Shown here: one piece after another, positions 17,311-29,312 of the stretch
Layout of the letters: each line of letters begins with the position of its first letter
Position numbering within the stretch: position 1 is the first letter of the stretch
Assembly (NCBI RefSeq): GCF_029961765.1
Contig: NZ_CP124681.1
Location: forward strand, 4,340,001 to 4,404,000
Direction: 5' to 3'
DNA from: Nocardioides sp. QY071
GTDB taxonomy: Bacteria; Actinomycetota; Actinomycetes; Propionibacteriales; Nocardioidaceae
Length of the DNA: 64,000 nucleotides
The notes under the pieces: generated by a model
Seen by the model: the letters and a program-made list of their open reading frames with translations, nothing else
The model's database searches: none
What the model was told of the DNA's origin: nothing
Position numbers and translations under genes: made by a program

Positions 17311-17375
17311 CGATTTCTCCTGGTTGTCGTGCCGGTTCTCATCGCCTCACGGGCGGTGAGCCTGGCCGAACGGAT

Positions 17376-17651
17376 TTACTTCGCGCGCTCGAGGATCTCC
17401 ACCACGCGCCAGCGCTTGGTGGCCGACAGCGGGCGGGTCTCCATGATGAGGACGCGGTCGCCGACGCCGCAGTCGTTCTGCTCGTCGTGGGCCTTGAGCC
17501 GCGTGTTGCGGCGCAGGACCTTGCCGTACAGGGCGTGCTTGACACGGTCCTCGACGGACACGACCACGGTCTTGTCCATCTTGTCGCTCACCACGAGACC
17601 CTCACGGGTCTTGCGGGCGTGGCGCTGAGTCGTCTCGGCAGACTCGCTCAT
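17376..17651 (-). CDS. rpsQ: 30S ribosomal protein S17
   Basis: A 91-residue OB-fold protein that binds the 5' domain of 16S rRNA early in assembly. The core is [20 protein letters not shown], then [22 protein letters not shown] in two segments. It has a short N-terminal extension ([15 protein letters not shown]). Its start overlaps the rpmC stop by one base. It is the last gene of the S10 block. Confidence 0.97.
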   Translation of the reverse strand: MSESAETTQRHARKTREGLVVSDKMDKTVVVSVEDRVKHALYGKVLRRNTRLKAHDEQNDCGVGDRVLIMETRPLSATKRWRVVEILERAK

Positions 17652-17887
17652 CAGTTCTCCTCCTCGGTACCCGGGGCGGTCCGGATGCCGAGCTCGCGCT
17701 CACGCACCACGGTGTAGATCCGGGCGATGTCCTTCTTGACCGTGCGGAGCCGACCGTGGCTCTCCAGCTGGCCGGTGGCCGCCTGGAAGCGGAGGTTGAA
17801 CAGCTCCTCCTTGGCCTCGCGGAGCTTGGCCTCCAGGTCGACGTCGTTGAGCTCGTCCAGCTCGTGGGCGCGGATGACGTTCGCCAT
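17651..17887 (-). CDS. rpmC: 50S ribosomal protein L29
   Basis: A 78-residue helical protein at the tunnel exit, near the binding site of trigger factor and SRP. The two-helix pattern shows as [21 protein letters not shown] and [18 protein letters not shown]. The acidic C-terminal tail (GTEEEN) is an actinobacterial feature. Start and stop each overlap a neighbour by one base. Confidence 0.97.
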   Translation of the reverse strand: MANVIRAHELDELNDVDLEAKLREAKEELFNLRFQAATGQLESHGRLRTVKKDIARIYTVVRERELGIRTAPGTEEEN

Positions 17888-18306
17888 CAGAACTCACCAG
17901 CCTCTCGCGTGATGAAACGGGCCTTCATGGGCAGCTTGTGGATCGCACGACGCATGGCCTCGCGAGCGATGTCCTCCGGGACGCCGGAGAGCTCGAACAT
18001 GACGCGGCCGGGCTTGACGTTGGCGACCCACCACTCCGGGGAGCCCTTACCGGAGCCCATGCGGGTCTCGGCAGGCTTCTTGGTGAGCGGGCGGTCCGGG
18101 TAGATGTTGATCCAGACCTTTCCGCCACGCTTGATGTGGCGGGTCATCGCGATACGGGCCGACTCGATCTGCCGGTTGGTGACGTACGCACCCTCCAGCG
18201 CCTGGATACCGAAGTCACCGAACGCGAGCGACGTACCGCCCTTGGCAGCACCCGACCGCTTGGGGTGGTGCTGCTTGCGGTGCTTGACGCGACGCGGCAT
18301 CAACAT
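17887..18306 (-). CDS. rplP: 50S ribosomal protein L16
   Basis: A 139-residue protein close to the A-site tRNA elbow. It begins [15 protein letters not shown] and has [20 protein letters not shown] split over conserved loops. The MLMPRR start (ATG at 18306) fits the universal ML-PRR N terminus better than the internal ATG at 18300. Three nt separate it from rpsC. Confidence 0.98.
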   Translation of the reverse strand: MLMPRRVKHRKQHHPKRSGAAKGGTSLAFGDFGIQALEGAYVTNRQIESARIAMTRHIKRGGKVWINIYPDRPLTKKPAETRMGSGKGSPEWWVANVKPGRVMFELSGVPEDIAREAMRRAIHKLPMKARFITREAGEF

Positions 18307-18309
18307 GGG

Positions 18310-19137
18310 TCAGGACTCCGTTCCGGTGGTCGGCTCCGCGGCGGCAGCCTCGGGCGCGGCGGACTCGGCCGGCGCGTCCGCGTTGCGGTCGGAGCGGTTC
18401 GGGCGGTCCCCGCGCGACCCACGGGTCGGACGGTCGCCACCACGGCTGGGGCGGCCACCGCGGCCGGGGACGCCGGCGCGGGCAGCAGCCTGGGCCTGGC
18501 GCTCGGCACGGGTGCCGGCGACCTCGCCCTTGTAGATCCAGACCTTCACACCGATGCGGCCGAAGGTCGTGCGGGCCTCGTAGAAGCCGTAGTCGATGTC
18601 GGCACGCAGCGTGTGCAGCGGGACGCGGCCCTCGCGGTAGAACTCGGTGCGCGACATCTCGGCGCCGTTGAGGCGGCCCGAGCACTGGATCCGGATGCCC
18701 TTGGCACCGGAACGCATCGAGGTCTGCATCGCCTTGCGCATCGCGCGGCGGAACTGGACGCGACCCGACAGCTGCTCGGCGACACCCTGGGCGACCAGCT
18801 GCGCGTCGATCTCGGGGTTCTTCACCTCGAGGATGTTCAGCTGGACCTGCTTGCCGGTGAGCTTCTCGAGCTCGCCACGGATGCGGTCGGCCTCGGCGCC
18901 GCGGCGACCGATGACGATGCCCGGACGCGCGGTGTGGATGTCGACGCGGACCCGGTCACGGGTGCGCTCGATCTCGACCTTGGCGATGCCGGCCCGCTCC
19001 ATGCCCTTGCTGAGCAGCTTGCGGATCGCGACGTCCTCGCCGACGTAGGACTTGTACAGCTTGTCGGCGTACCAACGCGACTTGTGGTCGGTCGAGATGC
19101 CGAGGCGGAAGCCGTTCGGGTTGATCTTCTGACCCAT
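18310..19137 (-). CDS. rpsC: 30S ribosomal protein S3
   Basis: A 275-residue protein at the mRNA entry site. It contains the KH type-2 domain ([19 protein letters not shown]) and the C-terminal S3 domain ([20 protein letters not shown]). After about residue 215 there is a Gly/Arg/Pro-rich, then Ala/Glu-rich tail ending EPTTGTES, longer than in E. coli and typical of actinobacteria. ATG at 19137 ([11 protein letters not shown]) overlaps the rplV stop (TAATG). Confidence 0.97.
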   Translation of the reverse strand: MGQKINPNGFRLGISTDHKSRWYADKLYKSYVGEDVAIRKLLSKGMERAGIAKVEIERTRDRVRVDIHTARPGIVIGRRGAEADRIRGELEKLTGKQVQLNILEVKNPEIDAQLVAQGVAEQLSGRVQFRRAMRKAMQTSMRSGAKGIRIQCSGRLNGAEMSRTEFYREGRVPLHTLRADIDYGFYEARTTFGRIGVKVWIYKGEVAGTRAERQAQAAARAGVPGRGGRPSRGGDRPTRGSRGDRPNRSDRNADAPAESAAPEAAAAEPTTGTES

Positions 19138-19556
19138 TACTTCTTGCCCTTCTTCGCGACGACATCGGCCGGCTGGACCGCGATGGTGATGTGGCTGGTG
19201 CGCTTGTTGATCCGGGTGGCCCGGCCCTGCGCACGCGGACGCCACCGCTTCATCGTCGGACCCTCGTCGACGCGCGCGACCGAGACGACCAGGTCGCCGG
19301 TGGCGAGGCCCTCGGTGGTCGCGGCGTTCGCGACGGCGCTCTGCAGCACCTTGTAGACGGTCTCGGAGGCCGACTGCGGCGCGAACTGCAGCAGGGTCAG
19401 CGCCTCGTCGGCGGGCAGGCCGCGGACCAGGTCGATGACGCGGCGCGCCTTCATCGGGGTGATCCGCACGAAGCGGGCGGTCGCGAACGCGCCGGGCTCG
19501 TCGCCCAGGAGGGACTCGCGGCGCGCGCTGACGCGGTTGCGCTCAGTGGTGCTCAT
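19137..19556 (-). CDS. rplV: 50S ribosomal protein L22
   Basis: A 139-residue protein whose long beta hairpin lines the peptide exit tunnel. Conserved stretches are [20 protein letters not shown] and the hairpin/C-terminal segment [19 protein letters not shown]. The end is Lys-rich (KKGKK). It overlaps rpsS by 4 bases (ATGA). Confidence 0.97.
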   Translation of the reverse strand: MSTTERNRVSARRESLLGDEPGAFATARFVRITPMKARRVIDLVRGLPADEALTLLQFAPQSASETVYKVLQSAVANAATTEGLATGDLVVSVARVDEGPTMKRWRPRAQGRATRINKRTSHITIAVQPADVVAKKGKK

Positions 19557-19834
19557 CGACGGCGTCCCTTCCGGTCTTCCTTGACGTGGCCGCGGTAGGT
19601 GCGGGTCGGCGCGAACTCACCGAGCTTGTGGCCGACCATGGAGTCGGACACGAAGACCGGGACGTGCTTGCGACCGTCGTGGACCGCGATCGTGTGGCCG
19701 ATCATCGAGGGGATGATCATGGACCGGCGCGACCAGGTCTTGATGACGTTGTGGGTGCCCTTCTCGTTCTCGGCGTCCACCTTCTTGAGCAGGTGGCCGT
19801 CGACGAAGGGGCCCTTCTTCAGGCTGCGAGGCAT
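19553..19834 (-). CDS. rpsS: 30S ribosomal protein S19
   Basis: A 93-residue small-subunit head protein that contacts S13 and the A-site finger. It begins [19 protein letters not shown] and contains [20 protein letters not shown] and [16 protein letters not shown]. Length and motifs are fully typical. It lies 12 nt after rplB. Confidence 0.98.
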   Translation of the reverse strand: MPRSLKKGPFVDGHLLKKVDAENEKGTHNVIKTWSRRSMIIPSMIGHTIAVHDGRKHVPVFVSDSMVGHKLGEFAPTRTYRGHVKEDRKGRRR

Positions 19835-19846
19835 CTCTCAGTTCCT

Positions 19847-20683
<837 letters not shown>

Positions 20684-20707
20684 GTCAGATTCCTCTACCT
20701 AGCCCGG

Positions 20708-21013
20708 TCAGGAGACCGGACCTCCGAAGATGTCGATGCGGTGACCGTCGGCCAAGCTCACGATGGCGCGCTTGGTGTCCTTGCGCTTGCCGAGGCCGTT
20801 GCGGGTGCGGCGGACCTTGCCCGGACGGTTGAGCGTGTTCACCGAGGTGACCTTGACGCCGAAGACCTTCTCCACGGCGATCTTGATCTCGGTCTTGTTG
20901 GCGTCCGGGTGCACCAGGAAGGTGTACTTGTTGGCGTCGAGGAGGCTGTAGCTCTTCTCCGACACCACGGGCGCGATCAGGACGTCGCGGTGGTCCTTGT
21001 GCAGGGTGCTCAT
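20708..21013 (-). CDS. rplW: 50S ribosomal protein L23
   Basis: A 101-residue tunnel-exit protein and docking site for trigger factor and SRP. Signature segments are [32 protein letters not shown] and [14 protein letters not shown]. The ATG overlaps the rplD stop by one base. Confidence 0.97.
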   Translation of the reverse strand: MSTLHKDHRDVLIAPVVSEKSYSLLDANKYTFLVHPDANKTEIKIAVEKVFGVKVTSVNTLNRPGKVRRTRNGLGKRKDTKRAIVSLADGHRIDIFGGPVS

Positions 21014-21624
21014 CAGTTGGTCTCCTCCTCGGCGTTGCCACCGACGAGGCGGTCGAACGCGGCCTTGCTGAACACCACGTCGTCGCTCACGAGGACGTCG
21101 CGGGTGTTGAGCTGGTCGACCGCCACGATGTGGACCTCGGGCGCGTTGCGCAGCGAGAGCCAGGTGAGGCTGTCGGCGCGCTCGAGCACGACGAGGAACT
21201 TGCGGCGGGTGGTCAGCTCGAAGAGCGAGGCGAGCGCGGCCTTGGTCGACGGCTTGTCGCCCGAGACGAGGCCCTCGACGACGTGGATCCGCTCGTTGCG
21301 GGCCCGGTCGGAGAGGGCGCTGCGCAGGGCGGCGGCCTTCATCTTCTTGGGGGTGCGCTGGCTGTAGTCACGCGGCTGCGGGCCGTGGACGATGCCACCG
21401 CCGGCGAACTGCGGCGCGCGGGTCGAGCCCTGGCGGGCGCGGCCGGTGCCCTTCTGCTTGTAGGGCTTCTTGCCACCGCCGCGGACCTCGCCGCGACGCT
21501 TGGTGGCGTGGGTGCCCTGACGCGCAGCGGCCTGCTGGGCGACGACGACCTGGTGGATCAGCGGGATGTTGACCTCGACGCCGAAGATCTCGGCGGGGAA
21601 GTCGACGGAAACGGTCTTGGCCAT
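21013..21624 (-). CDS. rplD: 50S ribosomal protein L4
   Basis: A 203-residue protein whose extended loop reaches the exit tunnel; in E. coli it also represses the S10 operon. The loop is visible as [20 protein letters not shown] followed by [14 protein letters not shown]. It lies 5 nt after rplC. Autoregulation through the long rpsJ leader is possible but not shown. Confidence 0.97.
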   Translation of the reverse strand: MAKTVSVDFPAEIFGVEVNIPLIHQVVVAQQAAARQGTHATKRRGEVRGGGKKPYKQKGTGRARQGSTRAPQFAGGGIVHGPQPRDYSQRTPKKMKAAALRSALSDRARNERIHVVEGLVSGDKPSTKAALASLFELTTRRKFLVVLERADSLTWLSLRNAPEVHIVAVDQLNTRDVLVSDDVVFSKAAFDRLVGGNAEEETN

Positions 21625-21629
21625 GGTGA

Positions 21630-22280
21630 TCAGCCCTTCTTCGCAGCCGTGCGGAGAACGACGAGACCGCCCTTGGGGCCGGGAACGGCGCCCTTGATCA
21701 GGACGATGCCCTTCTCGACGTCGACGGCGTGGACGGTGACGTTCTGGGTGGTGACGGTGTCGGTACCCATGCGACCGGCCATCCGCAGGCCCTTGAACAC
21801 GCGGCCGGGGGTGGCGCAGGCGCCGATCGAGCCCGGCTTGCGGTGGTTGCGGTGGGCACCGTGGGAGGCGCTCACGCCGGCGAAGCCGTGACGCTTCATG
21901 ACACCGGCGAAGCCCTTGCCCTTGCTGGTGCCGGTCACGTCGATGACCTGGCCGGCCTCGAACGTGTCGACGGGCAGCTCCTGGCCGACGGTGTACTCGC
22001 TGGCGTCAGCGGTGCGGATCTCGACCACGTGGCGACGCGGCGTGGTGCCGGCCTTGGCGAAGTGACCCGCCTGCGGCTTGTTGACCTTGCGGCCCTCGAT
22101 CTCGCCGAAGCCGATCTGGATGGCGTTGTAGCCGTCCGGCTCGGGCTGGCGGACCTGGGTGACGACGTTGGTGCCGGCGGCGACCACGGTCACCGGGATG
22201 ACCCGGTTGTTCTCGTCCCAGAGCTGGGTCATGCCGAGCTTGGTGCCCAGCAGGCCCTTCACGTTGCGCTCAATAGTCAT
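21630..22280 (-). CDS. rplC: 50S ribosomal protein L3
   Basis: A 216-residue protein whose extension approaches the peptidyl-transferase centre. Key segments are [32 protein letters not shown] with the methylatable Gln-region equivalent, and [23 protein letters not shown] at 22280 (MTIERNVKG) gives the family N terminus; longer in-frame reading into rpsJ is excluded. It is 10 nt after rpsJ. Confidence 0.97.
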   Translation of the reverse strand: MTIERNVKGLLGTKLGMTQLWDENNRVIPVTVVAAGTNVVTQVRQPEPDGYNAIQIGFGEIEGRKVNKPQAGHFAKAGTTPRRHVVEIRTADASEYTVGQELPVDTFEAGQVIDVTGTSKGKGFAGVMKRHGFAGVSASHGAHRNHRKPGSIGACATPGRVFKGLRMAGRMGTDTVTTQNVTVHAVDVEKGIVLIKGAVPGPKGGLVVLRTAAKKG

Positions 22281-22290
22281 GTCTCGAACC

Positions 22291-22599
22291 TCAGAGCTTG
22301 ATCTCGATGTCGACACCGGCCGGCAGGTCGAGGCGCATGAGGCTGTCGACGGTCTTCGGCGTGGGGTCGATGATGTCGATGAGCCGCTTGTGGGTGCGCA
22401 TCTCGAAGTGCTCGCGCGAGTCCTTGTACTTGTGCGGCGAGCGGATGACACAGAAGACGTTCTTCTCGGTCGGCAGCGGCACCGGGCCGGCGACCTTCGC
22501 ACCCGTCCGGGTGACCGTGTCCACGATCTTGCGCGCCGAGGTGTCGATCACCTCGTGGTCATAGGCCTTGAGCCTGATGCGGATCTTCTGTCCCGCCAT
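22291..22599 (-). CDS. rpsJ: 30S ribosomal protein S10
   Basis: A 102-residue protein, first gene of the S10 block, also the NusG/NusB partner (NusE) in antitermination. It has [35 protein letters not shown] and [11 protein letters not shown]. Upstream the region is not the str operon; instead there is a 388-bp gap with divergent genes beyond it. Confidence 0.98.
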   Translation of the reverse strand: MAGQKIRIRLKAYDHEVIDTSARKIVDTVTRTGAKVAGPVPLPTEKNVFCVIRSPHKYKDSREHFEMRTHKRLIDIIDPTPKTVDSLMRLDLPAGVDIEIKL

Positions 22600-22987
22600 A
22601 GGTCTCTCTCGTCCTTACTCGTCGTACGACTCTGGGTCCTTCAGCTCCGACCCCCGCGGTCGGGCGTGTCGCACCTTGTTGAGGGCGCGCACGTCTTCCC
22701 TGGGGAAGTCGAGCTGTTGTTCTTGGCTGCCTCGGGCCTCCCGGGCGTGCGGTGCGAGCTGATGTCGACGACCTGCACACGCTCCACGCGGCCCGGATCG
22801 GCAGGGCCGACCACTCCGCAGGGGAGACACGATTCAGTAGTCAAGATTGGCGCGCACCCCGACGTCCTGTCCGGGGCAACCGGAACATCTTGGCAGAGTT
22901 CGCGGGGGGCACCAAATTGCGGAGGGCGCTCCATTCCCGACCGCGGCTCCCGGGGTTCGGCAGGGGCCGGATGCAAGGATGAGCCGC
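22600..22987. promoter_or_regulatory. Divergent intergenic region: S10-operon leader and promoter of the DUF cluster
   Basis: A 388-bp gap without a gene. Plus strand: a good promoter, TTGGCA (22890-22895), 17-bp spacer, CAAATT (22913-22918), would start about 60 nt before the ATG at 22988. Minus strand: an AT-richer patch with TTGACTACTGAAT (22832-22844) is the best candidate for the ribosomal promoter, which would leave a leader of more than 200 nt. That leader contains hairpins such as CCGAC/GTCGG (about 22647-22663) and GTCGTACGAC. A leader of this length suggests attenuation or ribosomal-protein feedback, not demonstrated. Confidence 0.5.
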
Positions 22988-24124
22988 ATGACCGACGGCC
23001 CCTCGCAGCAGTACCCGCCCCCGGGTGCGCCCGCGCCTGCCGAGCCGGTCCCGCCCGGGCCAGCCGGGCCCCCGTTCCCGCCGCCGGGAGCTGCTCCCGG
23101 ACCGGTGCCGGGAGGCTGGGCGGCGTACCCGAGCGCCGCGGGGCCGCGTCCCCCCGCCGGCCTGGCACTCGGTGCGGCGCACAAGCCCGGCGCGCTCCCG
23201 CTGCGCCCCCTCAACCTCGGCAACATCTACGACGGCGCGTTCCGGATCATCCGGTTCAACCCCAAGGCCACGGTCGGCGCGGCGGTGATGGTCACCGCCG
23301 TCGCGATGCTGGTCCCGGTCGTGGTGACGCTGGCGCTCACCCTCACCATCGGGATCGCGGCCGACGCCTCCGGTGAGGTCGACCCCGACGCGTCGGTCGC
23401 CGAGCTGGTCGGTGCGCTGGCGGCGTACGGCTCACTGCTGCTGTCGCTGGTCGTGGCCCAGGTCGGCGTCGTGTTCGTGACCGGCATGGTCGCCCACGTG
23501 ACCCGGGCGGCCGCGGTCGGACGCCGGCTGGGACTGGCCGAGGCGTGGGCGGCGACGCGGGGCAAACGCTGGCGCCTGCTCGGCCTGACCCTCGTCCTCA
23601 ACCTGGCCTTCCTGGTCCTGCTCGTCGTATACGTGCTGCTGTGGGTGCTGGTCGTCCAGCTCAGCGACGGCCCCTGGCCGGTGGTCGTGTGGGGCGTGGT
23701 GAGCGTGCCGGCGTTCATCGCGCTGTGCTGCTGGCTGTGGATCCGCTTCTACTACCTGCCGGTGCCGGCGCTGATGCTCGAGCCGGTCGGCGTCTTCGCG
23801 GCGATCGGCCGCGGCTGGCAGCTGAGCGCCCGGCAGTTCTGGCGCACCTTCGGCATCGGTCTGCTGACCGTGATCATCGCCCAGTTCGCAGGCGGGATCC
23901 TGTCCTTCCCGGTCAGCATCATCGGCAACGTCGTGGCGCTGGCCGTGCCCGACTATGCCGTGCTCGCGCTGATCCTCACCCAGGCCGTCGCGCTGGTCAT
24001 CCAGAACGCCTTCGTCGCTCCCTTCCTCGCCGCCGTCACGTCGGTGCAGTACGTCGACCTCCGCATGCGCAAGGAGGCCTTCGACGTCGAGCTGATGCGG
24101 GAGGCGGGGATCGTCCCGGCATGA
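22988..24124 (+). CDS. Polytopic membrane protein with Pro-rich N terminus
   Basis: A 378-residue protein. The first about 75 residues are cytosolic, Pro/Ala/Gly-rich and disordered. A conserved patch, LRPLNLGNIYDGAFRIIRFN, precedes about six to seven membrane helices. This layout matches proteins annotated with a glycerophosphoryl-diester-phosphodiesterase membrane domain, but there is no catalytic phosphodiesterase domain, so no enzyme activity is claimed. ATG at 22988 is preferred over ATG at 22979 because AAGGA is properly spaced before it. The stop overlaps the next gene (ATGA), so it belongs to the DUF4129-DUF4350-MoxR operon. Confidence 0.75.
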   Translation: MTDGPSQQYPPPGAPAPAEPVPPGPAGPPFPPPGAAPGPVPGGWAAYPSAAGPRPPAGLALGAAHKPGALPLRPLNLGNIYDGAFRIIRFNPKATVGAAVMVTAVAMLVPVVVTLALTLTIGIAADASGEVDPDASVAELVGALAAYGSLLLSLVVAQVGVVFVTGMVAHVTRAAAVGRRLGLAEAWAATRGKRWRLLGLTLVLNLAFLVLLVVYVLLWVLVVQLSDGPWPVVVWGVVSVPAFIALCCWLWIRFYYLPVPALMLEPVGVFAAIGRGWQLSARQFWRTFGIGLLTVIIAQFAGGILSFPVSIIGNVVALAVPDYAVLALILTQAVALVIQNAFVAPFLAAVTSVQYVDLRMRKEAFDVELMREAGIVPA

Positions 24125-24753
24125 TCCCGGCGCTCGCCCTCGTCCGCCTCGACCCGCCGCTCGACCCGAGTGGTGACGAGGCGCGTCGCCAGCTGCGCCG
24201 CGAGCTGGTGCGCCCGGAGTACTACGAGGACGACGTCATCGGCCGGCTGACCCGCTGGCTGGACCGGTTGATCTCCGGCACGGTCGACGCCGCGTCGGGC
24301 TCCTCGGGCCTGACGACCGCAGCCGCGATCCTGGTCGTGCTGCTCATCCTCGGCGGCGTGCTGTTCCTGGCCAGCCGGGCCCGTCGTACGGCGACCGGGC
24401 GGGCCGCGAGCAGCCCCGCCCTCACCGACGAGGTGGTGAGCGCCGACCAGCTGCGGGCCCGTGCCGAGGCCGCACTGCGCGCCGGGGACGCGGCGGCGGC
24501 GCTCGTCGACGCCTTCCGGGCCGCGGCGGTGCGCCAGGTCGAGCGCGGCCGGATCGAGGACCTCCCCCAGGCCACCGCGCACGAGCTGGCCGGCGCGCTG
24601 GTGGCGGTGTTCCCGGAGCACCGCGCGGCGGTTCTGCACGGCGCGGACCTCTTCGACGGCGTCCTCTACGGCGAGCGGCCGGCCACGAGCGCGCAGGCGG
24701 CCGAGCTGCTGGCGCTCGACGACACCCTCGCCGGGCGGGCGGTGCGCCGATGA
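24121..24753 (+). CDS. DUF4129 domain membrane protein
   Basis: A 210-residue protein with one membrane helix (about residues 65-85, TTAAAILVVLLILGGVLFLA) and a cytoplasmic C-terminal helical domain with LRARAEAALRAGDAAAAL and LFDGVLYGERPA, the DUF4129 pattern. An N-terminal segment contains the family-like RRELVRPEYYEDD. The function of DUF4129 is unknown; it is found with MoxR ATPases and transglutaminase-like proteins. Both ends overlap neighbours by 4 bases (ATGA), which implies tight co-translation. Confidence 0.85.
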   Translation: MIPALALVRLDPPLDPSGDEARRQLRRELVRPEYYEDDVIGRLTRWLDRLISGTVDAASGSSGLTTAAAILVVLLILGGVLFLASRARRTATGRAASSPALTDEVVSADQLRARAEAALRAGDAAAALVDAFRAAAVRQVERGRIEDLPQATAHELAGALVAVFPEHRAAVLHGADLFDGVLYGERPATSAQAAELLALDDTLAGRAVRR

Positions 24754-25897
24754 CGACGACAGCGGCGCCGACCCGGCCGCGGACGCGCGTGACGCGGACG
24801 CAGCTGGTGGTCGCAGCGGCGGTGGTGCTCGCGCTGGTGGTGGCCGTGTGGACCACCCGCGGCTCGGAGAAGTACCCCGGTGCCGCCGACCCCCGCAACC
24901 CGGGACCCGACGGCGCGCAGGCGCTGGCGAAGGTGCTCGCCGACCAGGGCGTCGACGTCACCATCGCCCGCTCGGCCGAGGCCTTCGACGAGGCGACGGT
25001 CGACGACGCCACCACCGTCGTGGTGAGCAGCACCGAGCAGCTGGCGCCGAGCACCCTGCGCCGGATGCGCGAGCACGCCTCGGCGGCCGCCCGGATCGTC
25101 CTGGTCGAGCCGGACTTCGCGATCCTCAACCAGATCGACCCCGATCTCGGGCTGCTGACCGGGCCTGTCGGCGAGGACGACGGCCTCCCCGCCCGGTGTC
25201 CCGACGGGATCGCGGGCGTCGACCTCGACGGGCTGCGCGTCGCGGTGGACCGCGCGACGTCGTACACGGGGCAGGGGTGCTTCCCCGTCAGCGATCGCGC
25301 CCTGGTGCGCGGCGTCGACGGGCTGGTGCTGTTCGGCGCCGGGCAGGCGCTGACCAACGACCAGGTGACCCGTGCCGACAACGCGGCCGTGGGCCTGCGG
25401 CTGCTCGGGCACGACCCACGCCTGGTCTGGTACGTCCCCGACGCCACCGACGCCGTGTCCGACGACGCCGTCACGATCGGCACCCTGCTGCCCGACTGGA
25501 TCGGGCCGGCTCTGTGGGTCGTGGCGCTGGCCGGGCTCGCCCTGCTGCTGTGGCGGGTACGCCGGCTCGGTCCGCTGTCGACCGAGCCGCTGCCGGTCGT
25601 GGTCCGCGCGGTCGAGACCGCACGCAGCCGCGGGCGGATGTACCGCCGCAGCGGCGACCGCACCCATGCCGCCCGCGCCCTGCGCCGCGCCGCCCGCGCC
25701 GACATCGCGCGCCGGTTGCGGCTCGACCGCGGCACCCCGGCCCCGGTGGTCACCGAGGCGGCCGCGCGCCACCTCGGCGCTCCGGTCGAGACCGTGGCCG
25801 CCCTGCTCGACGACGACCGCATGCCGCCCGCGACCGACCAGGACCTGGTCCGGCTCGCGCAGGACCTGGCCCGACTGAGGAGAGAGGTACGACGCTC

Positions 25898-25901
<4 letters not shown>
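24750..25901 (+). CDS. DUF4350 domain membrane protein
   Basis: A 383-residue protein with an N-terminal helix (about 15-33), a large extracytoplasmic domain with RNPGPDGAQALAKVLADQGV and a second membrane helix near 245-265 (WIGPALWVVALAGLALLLW). The domain resembles the glutamine-amidotransferase-like DUF4350 fold. A cytoplasmic tail rich in Arg follows. It lies between DUF4129 and MoxR with ATGA overlaps at both ends. Members of such clusters are thought to form a membrane chaperone or envelope-maturation complex; the exact role is unknown. Confidence 0.82.
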
Positions 25902-26869
<968 letters not shown>

Positions 26870-26881
26870 TCGTCCGACGTC

Positions 26882-28219
26882 ATGGCGATCTCCGGCCGGG
26901 TCCCGCTGCTGCTCCTCCTGGGGCTGGTGGCGGTCGTGCTGCGCCCGCAGGCCGGCACGGTCTGGCTGTGGCTGCTCGGCGTGCTGCTGCTGGTCGGCCT
27001 GGACCGCCTGCTCACCCCCTCCCCCGCGCTCGCCACGATCACCCGCCGCCAGCCGGGCTCGGTCCGGCTCGGCGACCCGGCGTCGTCCGACCTCGTCGTC
27101 GCCGCGACCGGCCGCCGCCTGCACCTCGACGTCCGCGACGCCTGGCAGCCCTCGGCCGGGGCCCGCGACAACCGGTACCGTCTGCGCCTGGCCGCCGGCG
27201 ACCAGCGGCGGCTGACCACACCCCTGCTCCCCCGGCGCCGCGGCGACCTGCGCGCCGCCGGCGTCACGGTCCGGTCGTGGGGGCCGCTCGGCCTGGTCGC
27301 CCGACAGCGCACGTACGACGTCCCCGGCTCGGTCCGCGCGCTGCCGCCGTTCGAGTCCCGCAAGCACCTGCCCTCCCGGCTGGCCCGGCTGCGCGACCTC
27401 GACGGGCGGGCCGCCGTACGCGTGCGGGGGCAGGGCACCGAGTTCGACTCGCTGCGCGAGTACGTCCGCGGCGACGACGTGCGCTCGATCGACTGGCGCG
27501 CCTCGGCCCGCAACACCCACGTCGTGGTCCGCACCTGGCAGCCCGAGCGGGACCGCCGGGTGGTGCTGGTCCTCGACACGTCGCGTACGTCGGCCGGGCG
27601 GGTCGCCCGCACCGTCGACGAGCCCGAGACCGACGGCATGCCGCGGCTGGACGCCGCGATGGACTCCGCCCTGCTGCTCGCCGCGCTCGCCTCCCGGGCC
27701 GGCGACCGGATCGACTTCGTGGCCGGCGACCGTCGGGTCCGTGCCCGGCAGCGGGTGCACGGCGCCCGCGACGTGGCGATGCGGCTCCAGGAGCAGATGG
27801 CCGACCTCGACCCGGTCCTCGTCGAGGCCGACTGGGACCTGCTCGCCGGCGCGGTCCAGGGCTTCGGCCGGCAGCGCGCGCTCGTCGTCCTGCTGACCGC
27901 GCTCGAGCCGTCCGCGATCGCCGACGGGCTGCTGCCCGTGCTGCCGGTCCTGACGCGCCACCACCGCGTGGTGATCGCGTCGGTCCGCGATCCCGAGCTG
28001 ACCCGGATGGCCGCGCTCGCCGACGAGGCCGGTCCCACGCCGCCCACCGCCGACGACGTCTACGCCGCCGCGGCCGCCTCCCACGAGCTGGACCGCCGCG
28101 AGCGGACCCGGGCGATGCTGGTGCGCCTCGGTGTCGACGTCGTCGACGCCGACGCGGGCGAGCTGCCGCCGGCACTGGCCGACCACTACCTCGCGCTGAA
28201 GGCGCAGGGGCTCCTGTAG
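26882..28219 (+). CDS. DUF58 domain protein
   Basis: A 445-residue protein with two N-terminal membrane helices (about 8-45) and a cytoplasmic DUF58 domain marked by GTEFDSLREYVRGDDVRSID and WRASARN. A von Willebrand factor A-like region follows, with a MIDAS-like DTSRTS segment. DUF58 proteins are the standard partners of MoxR ATPases. It begins 12 nt after the moxR stop. Confidence 0.9.
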   Translation: MAISGRVPLLLLLGLVAVVLRPQAGTVWLWLLGVLLLVGLDRLLTPSPALATITRRQPGSVRLGDPASSDLVVAATGRRLHLDVRDAWQPSAGARDNRYRLRLAAGDQRRLTTPLLPRRRGDLRAAGVTVRSWGPLGLVARQRTYDVPGSVRALPPFESRKHLPSRLARLRDLDGRAAVRVRGQGTEFDSLREYVRGDDVRSIDWRASARNTHVVVRTWQPERDRRVVLVLDTSRTSAGRVARTVDEPETDGMPRLDAAMDSALLLAALASRAGDRIDFVAGDRRVRARQRVHGARDVAMRLQEQMADLDPVLVEADWDLLAGAVQGFGRQRALVVLLTALEPSAIADGLLPVLPVLTRHHRVVIASVRDPELTRMAALADEAGPTPPTADDVYAAAAASHELDRRERTRAMLVRLGVDVVDADAGELPPALADHYLALKAQGLL

Positions 28220-28283
28220 CGCGGGCCCGGTCCCGTCGTCGCGAATGCCGGAACCACCGAGGCGTGGGCAGCGTCGGAGTGCC

Positions 28284-29192
28284 ATGGACACCAGACCCCG
28301 CCGAACCGCTCTCCTCCTCGCCGGCCTCATCACGGCGCTGACCCTGACCGCGTGCAGCGGCTCCGACGAGGCCGGGGACGCCAGCGGCGCGAAGGCGTCG
28401 ATGGCGCAGGAACCGGCTCCCGAGGCCTCGGCCGCCCAGGACGGCGGGGGTGCGGCCGCCCCGGTCGCCGACGACGCCGCCCGGAACGCGCCGGTCTCGA
28501 CCGCAGAGCAGCCGGCGGTGATCTCCACCGGGACCGTCTCGCTCGAGGCGAAGGACGTCGCCAAGGCCCGGCTGGGCGTGCGCAAGGTCGCCGACGCCCA
28601 CCAGGGCACGGTGGGCGAGCAGGAGACGACGACGGGCGACAAGGGCGTGCTGAGCACGGCGCGGCTCGTGCTGCGGGTGCCGAGCGAGGCGTTCGACGAC
28701 GTGGTCACGGCGCTGGAGGAGGTCGCGACACCGACCGGCACGACCACGAACGGCCAGGACGTCAGCGCCGAGGTGGTCGACGTCGCCGCCCGGATCCGGG
28801 CCCAGCGCAAGAGCGTCAGCCGGATCGAGGCGCTGCTCGCCCGGGCCGAGTCGATCGAGCAGATCGTCGCGATCGAGTCGCAGCTCGCGAGCCGCCAGGC
28901 CGATCTCGACGCGCTCGAGTCGCGGCAGCAGTGGCTGGCCGACCAGACCAGCATGTCGACGATCACCGTCTACATCGAGCAGCCCACGGTGCGCCACGAG
29001 CGCGAGGACGACGACGCCGACGGCTTCCTCGGCGGGCTGAGCCGGGGCTGGGACGCGTTCGTCGAGGGCGCCGGCTCCGTGCTGGTCGTGGTCGGCTTCC
29101 TGGTGCCGTGGCTCGTCCTGCTCGCCCTGTTGGCGGTGCCCGCCCGGCTGCTGCTGCGGCGCCGGACGCGGGGTCCGGCCCGCACTGCGTGA
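28284..29192 (+). CDS. DUF4349 lipoprotein
   Basis: A 302-residue predicted lipoprotein. The signal peptide ends in a lipobox, LTAC, at about residues 23-26. A disordered Ala/Glu segment follows, then a DUF4349 domain (GTVSLEAKDVAKARLGV, with a coiled-coil section around RKSVSRIEALLARAESIEQI) and a C-terminal membrane helix with a basic tail. It would be anchored at both ends outside the cell. The start is ATG at 28284 after GGAG. The 64-bp gap from the DUF58 gene allows co-transcription. Function unknown. Confidence 0.85.
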   Translation: MDTRPRRTALLLAGLITALTLTACSGSDEAGDASGAKASMAQEPAPEASAAQDGGGAAAPVADDAARNAPVSTAEQPAVISTGTVSLEAKDVAKARLGVRKVADAHQGTVGEQETTTGDKGVLSTARLVLRVPSEAFDDVVTALEEVATPTGTTTNGQDVSAEVVDVAARIRAQRKSVSRIEALLARAESIEQIVAIESQLASRQADLDALESRQQWLADQTSMSTITVYIEQPTVRHEREDDDADGFLGGLSRGWDAFVEGAGSVLVVVGFLVPWLVLLALLAVPARLLLRRRTRGPARTA

Positions 29193-29312
29193 GCCGGGTC
29201 CGGAGCCCACGTCCCCCTCGTGATACTGTTTGTCTACAGACTTACTTGTATTTGATGCCCGGGCAAGGTCCCCGAGCCACGGCGTCACCGATGGACGTGA
29301 AAGGCCGGACCC
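29193..29312 (+). promoter_or_regulatory. AT-rich promoter/operator region of the LysR gene
   Basis: A patch of about 45 bp (29220-29265) is far lower in GC than its surroundings. It contains the interrupted palindrome GTCT-AC-AGAC (29232-29241) and CTTG...CAAG arms (about 29244-29266). It probably holds the promoter and an autoregulatory LysR site. No clear -35/-10 assignment was possible. Confidence 0.4.
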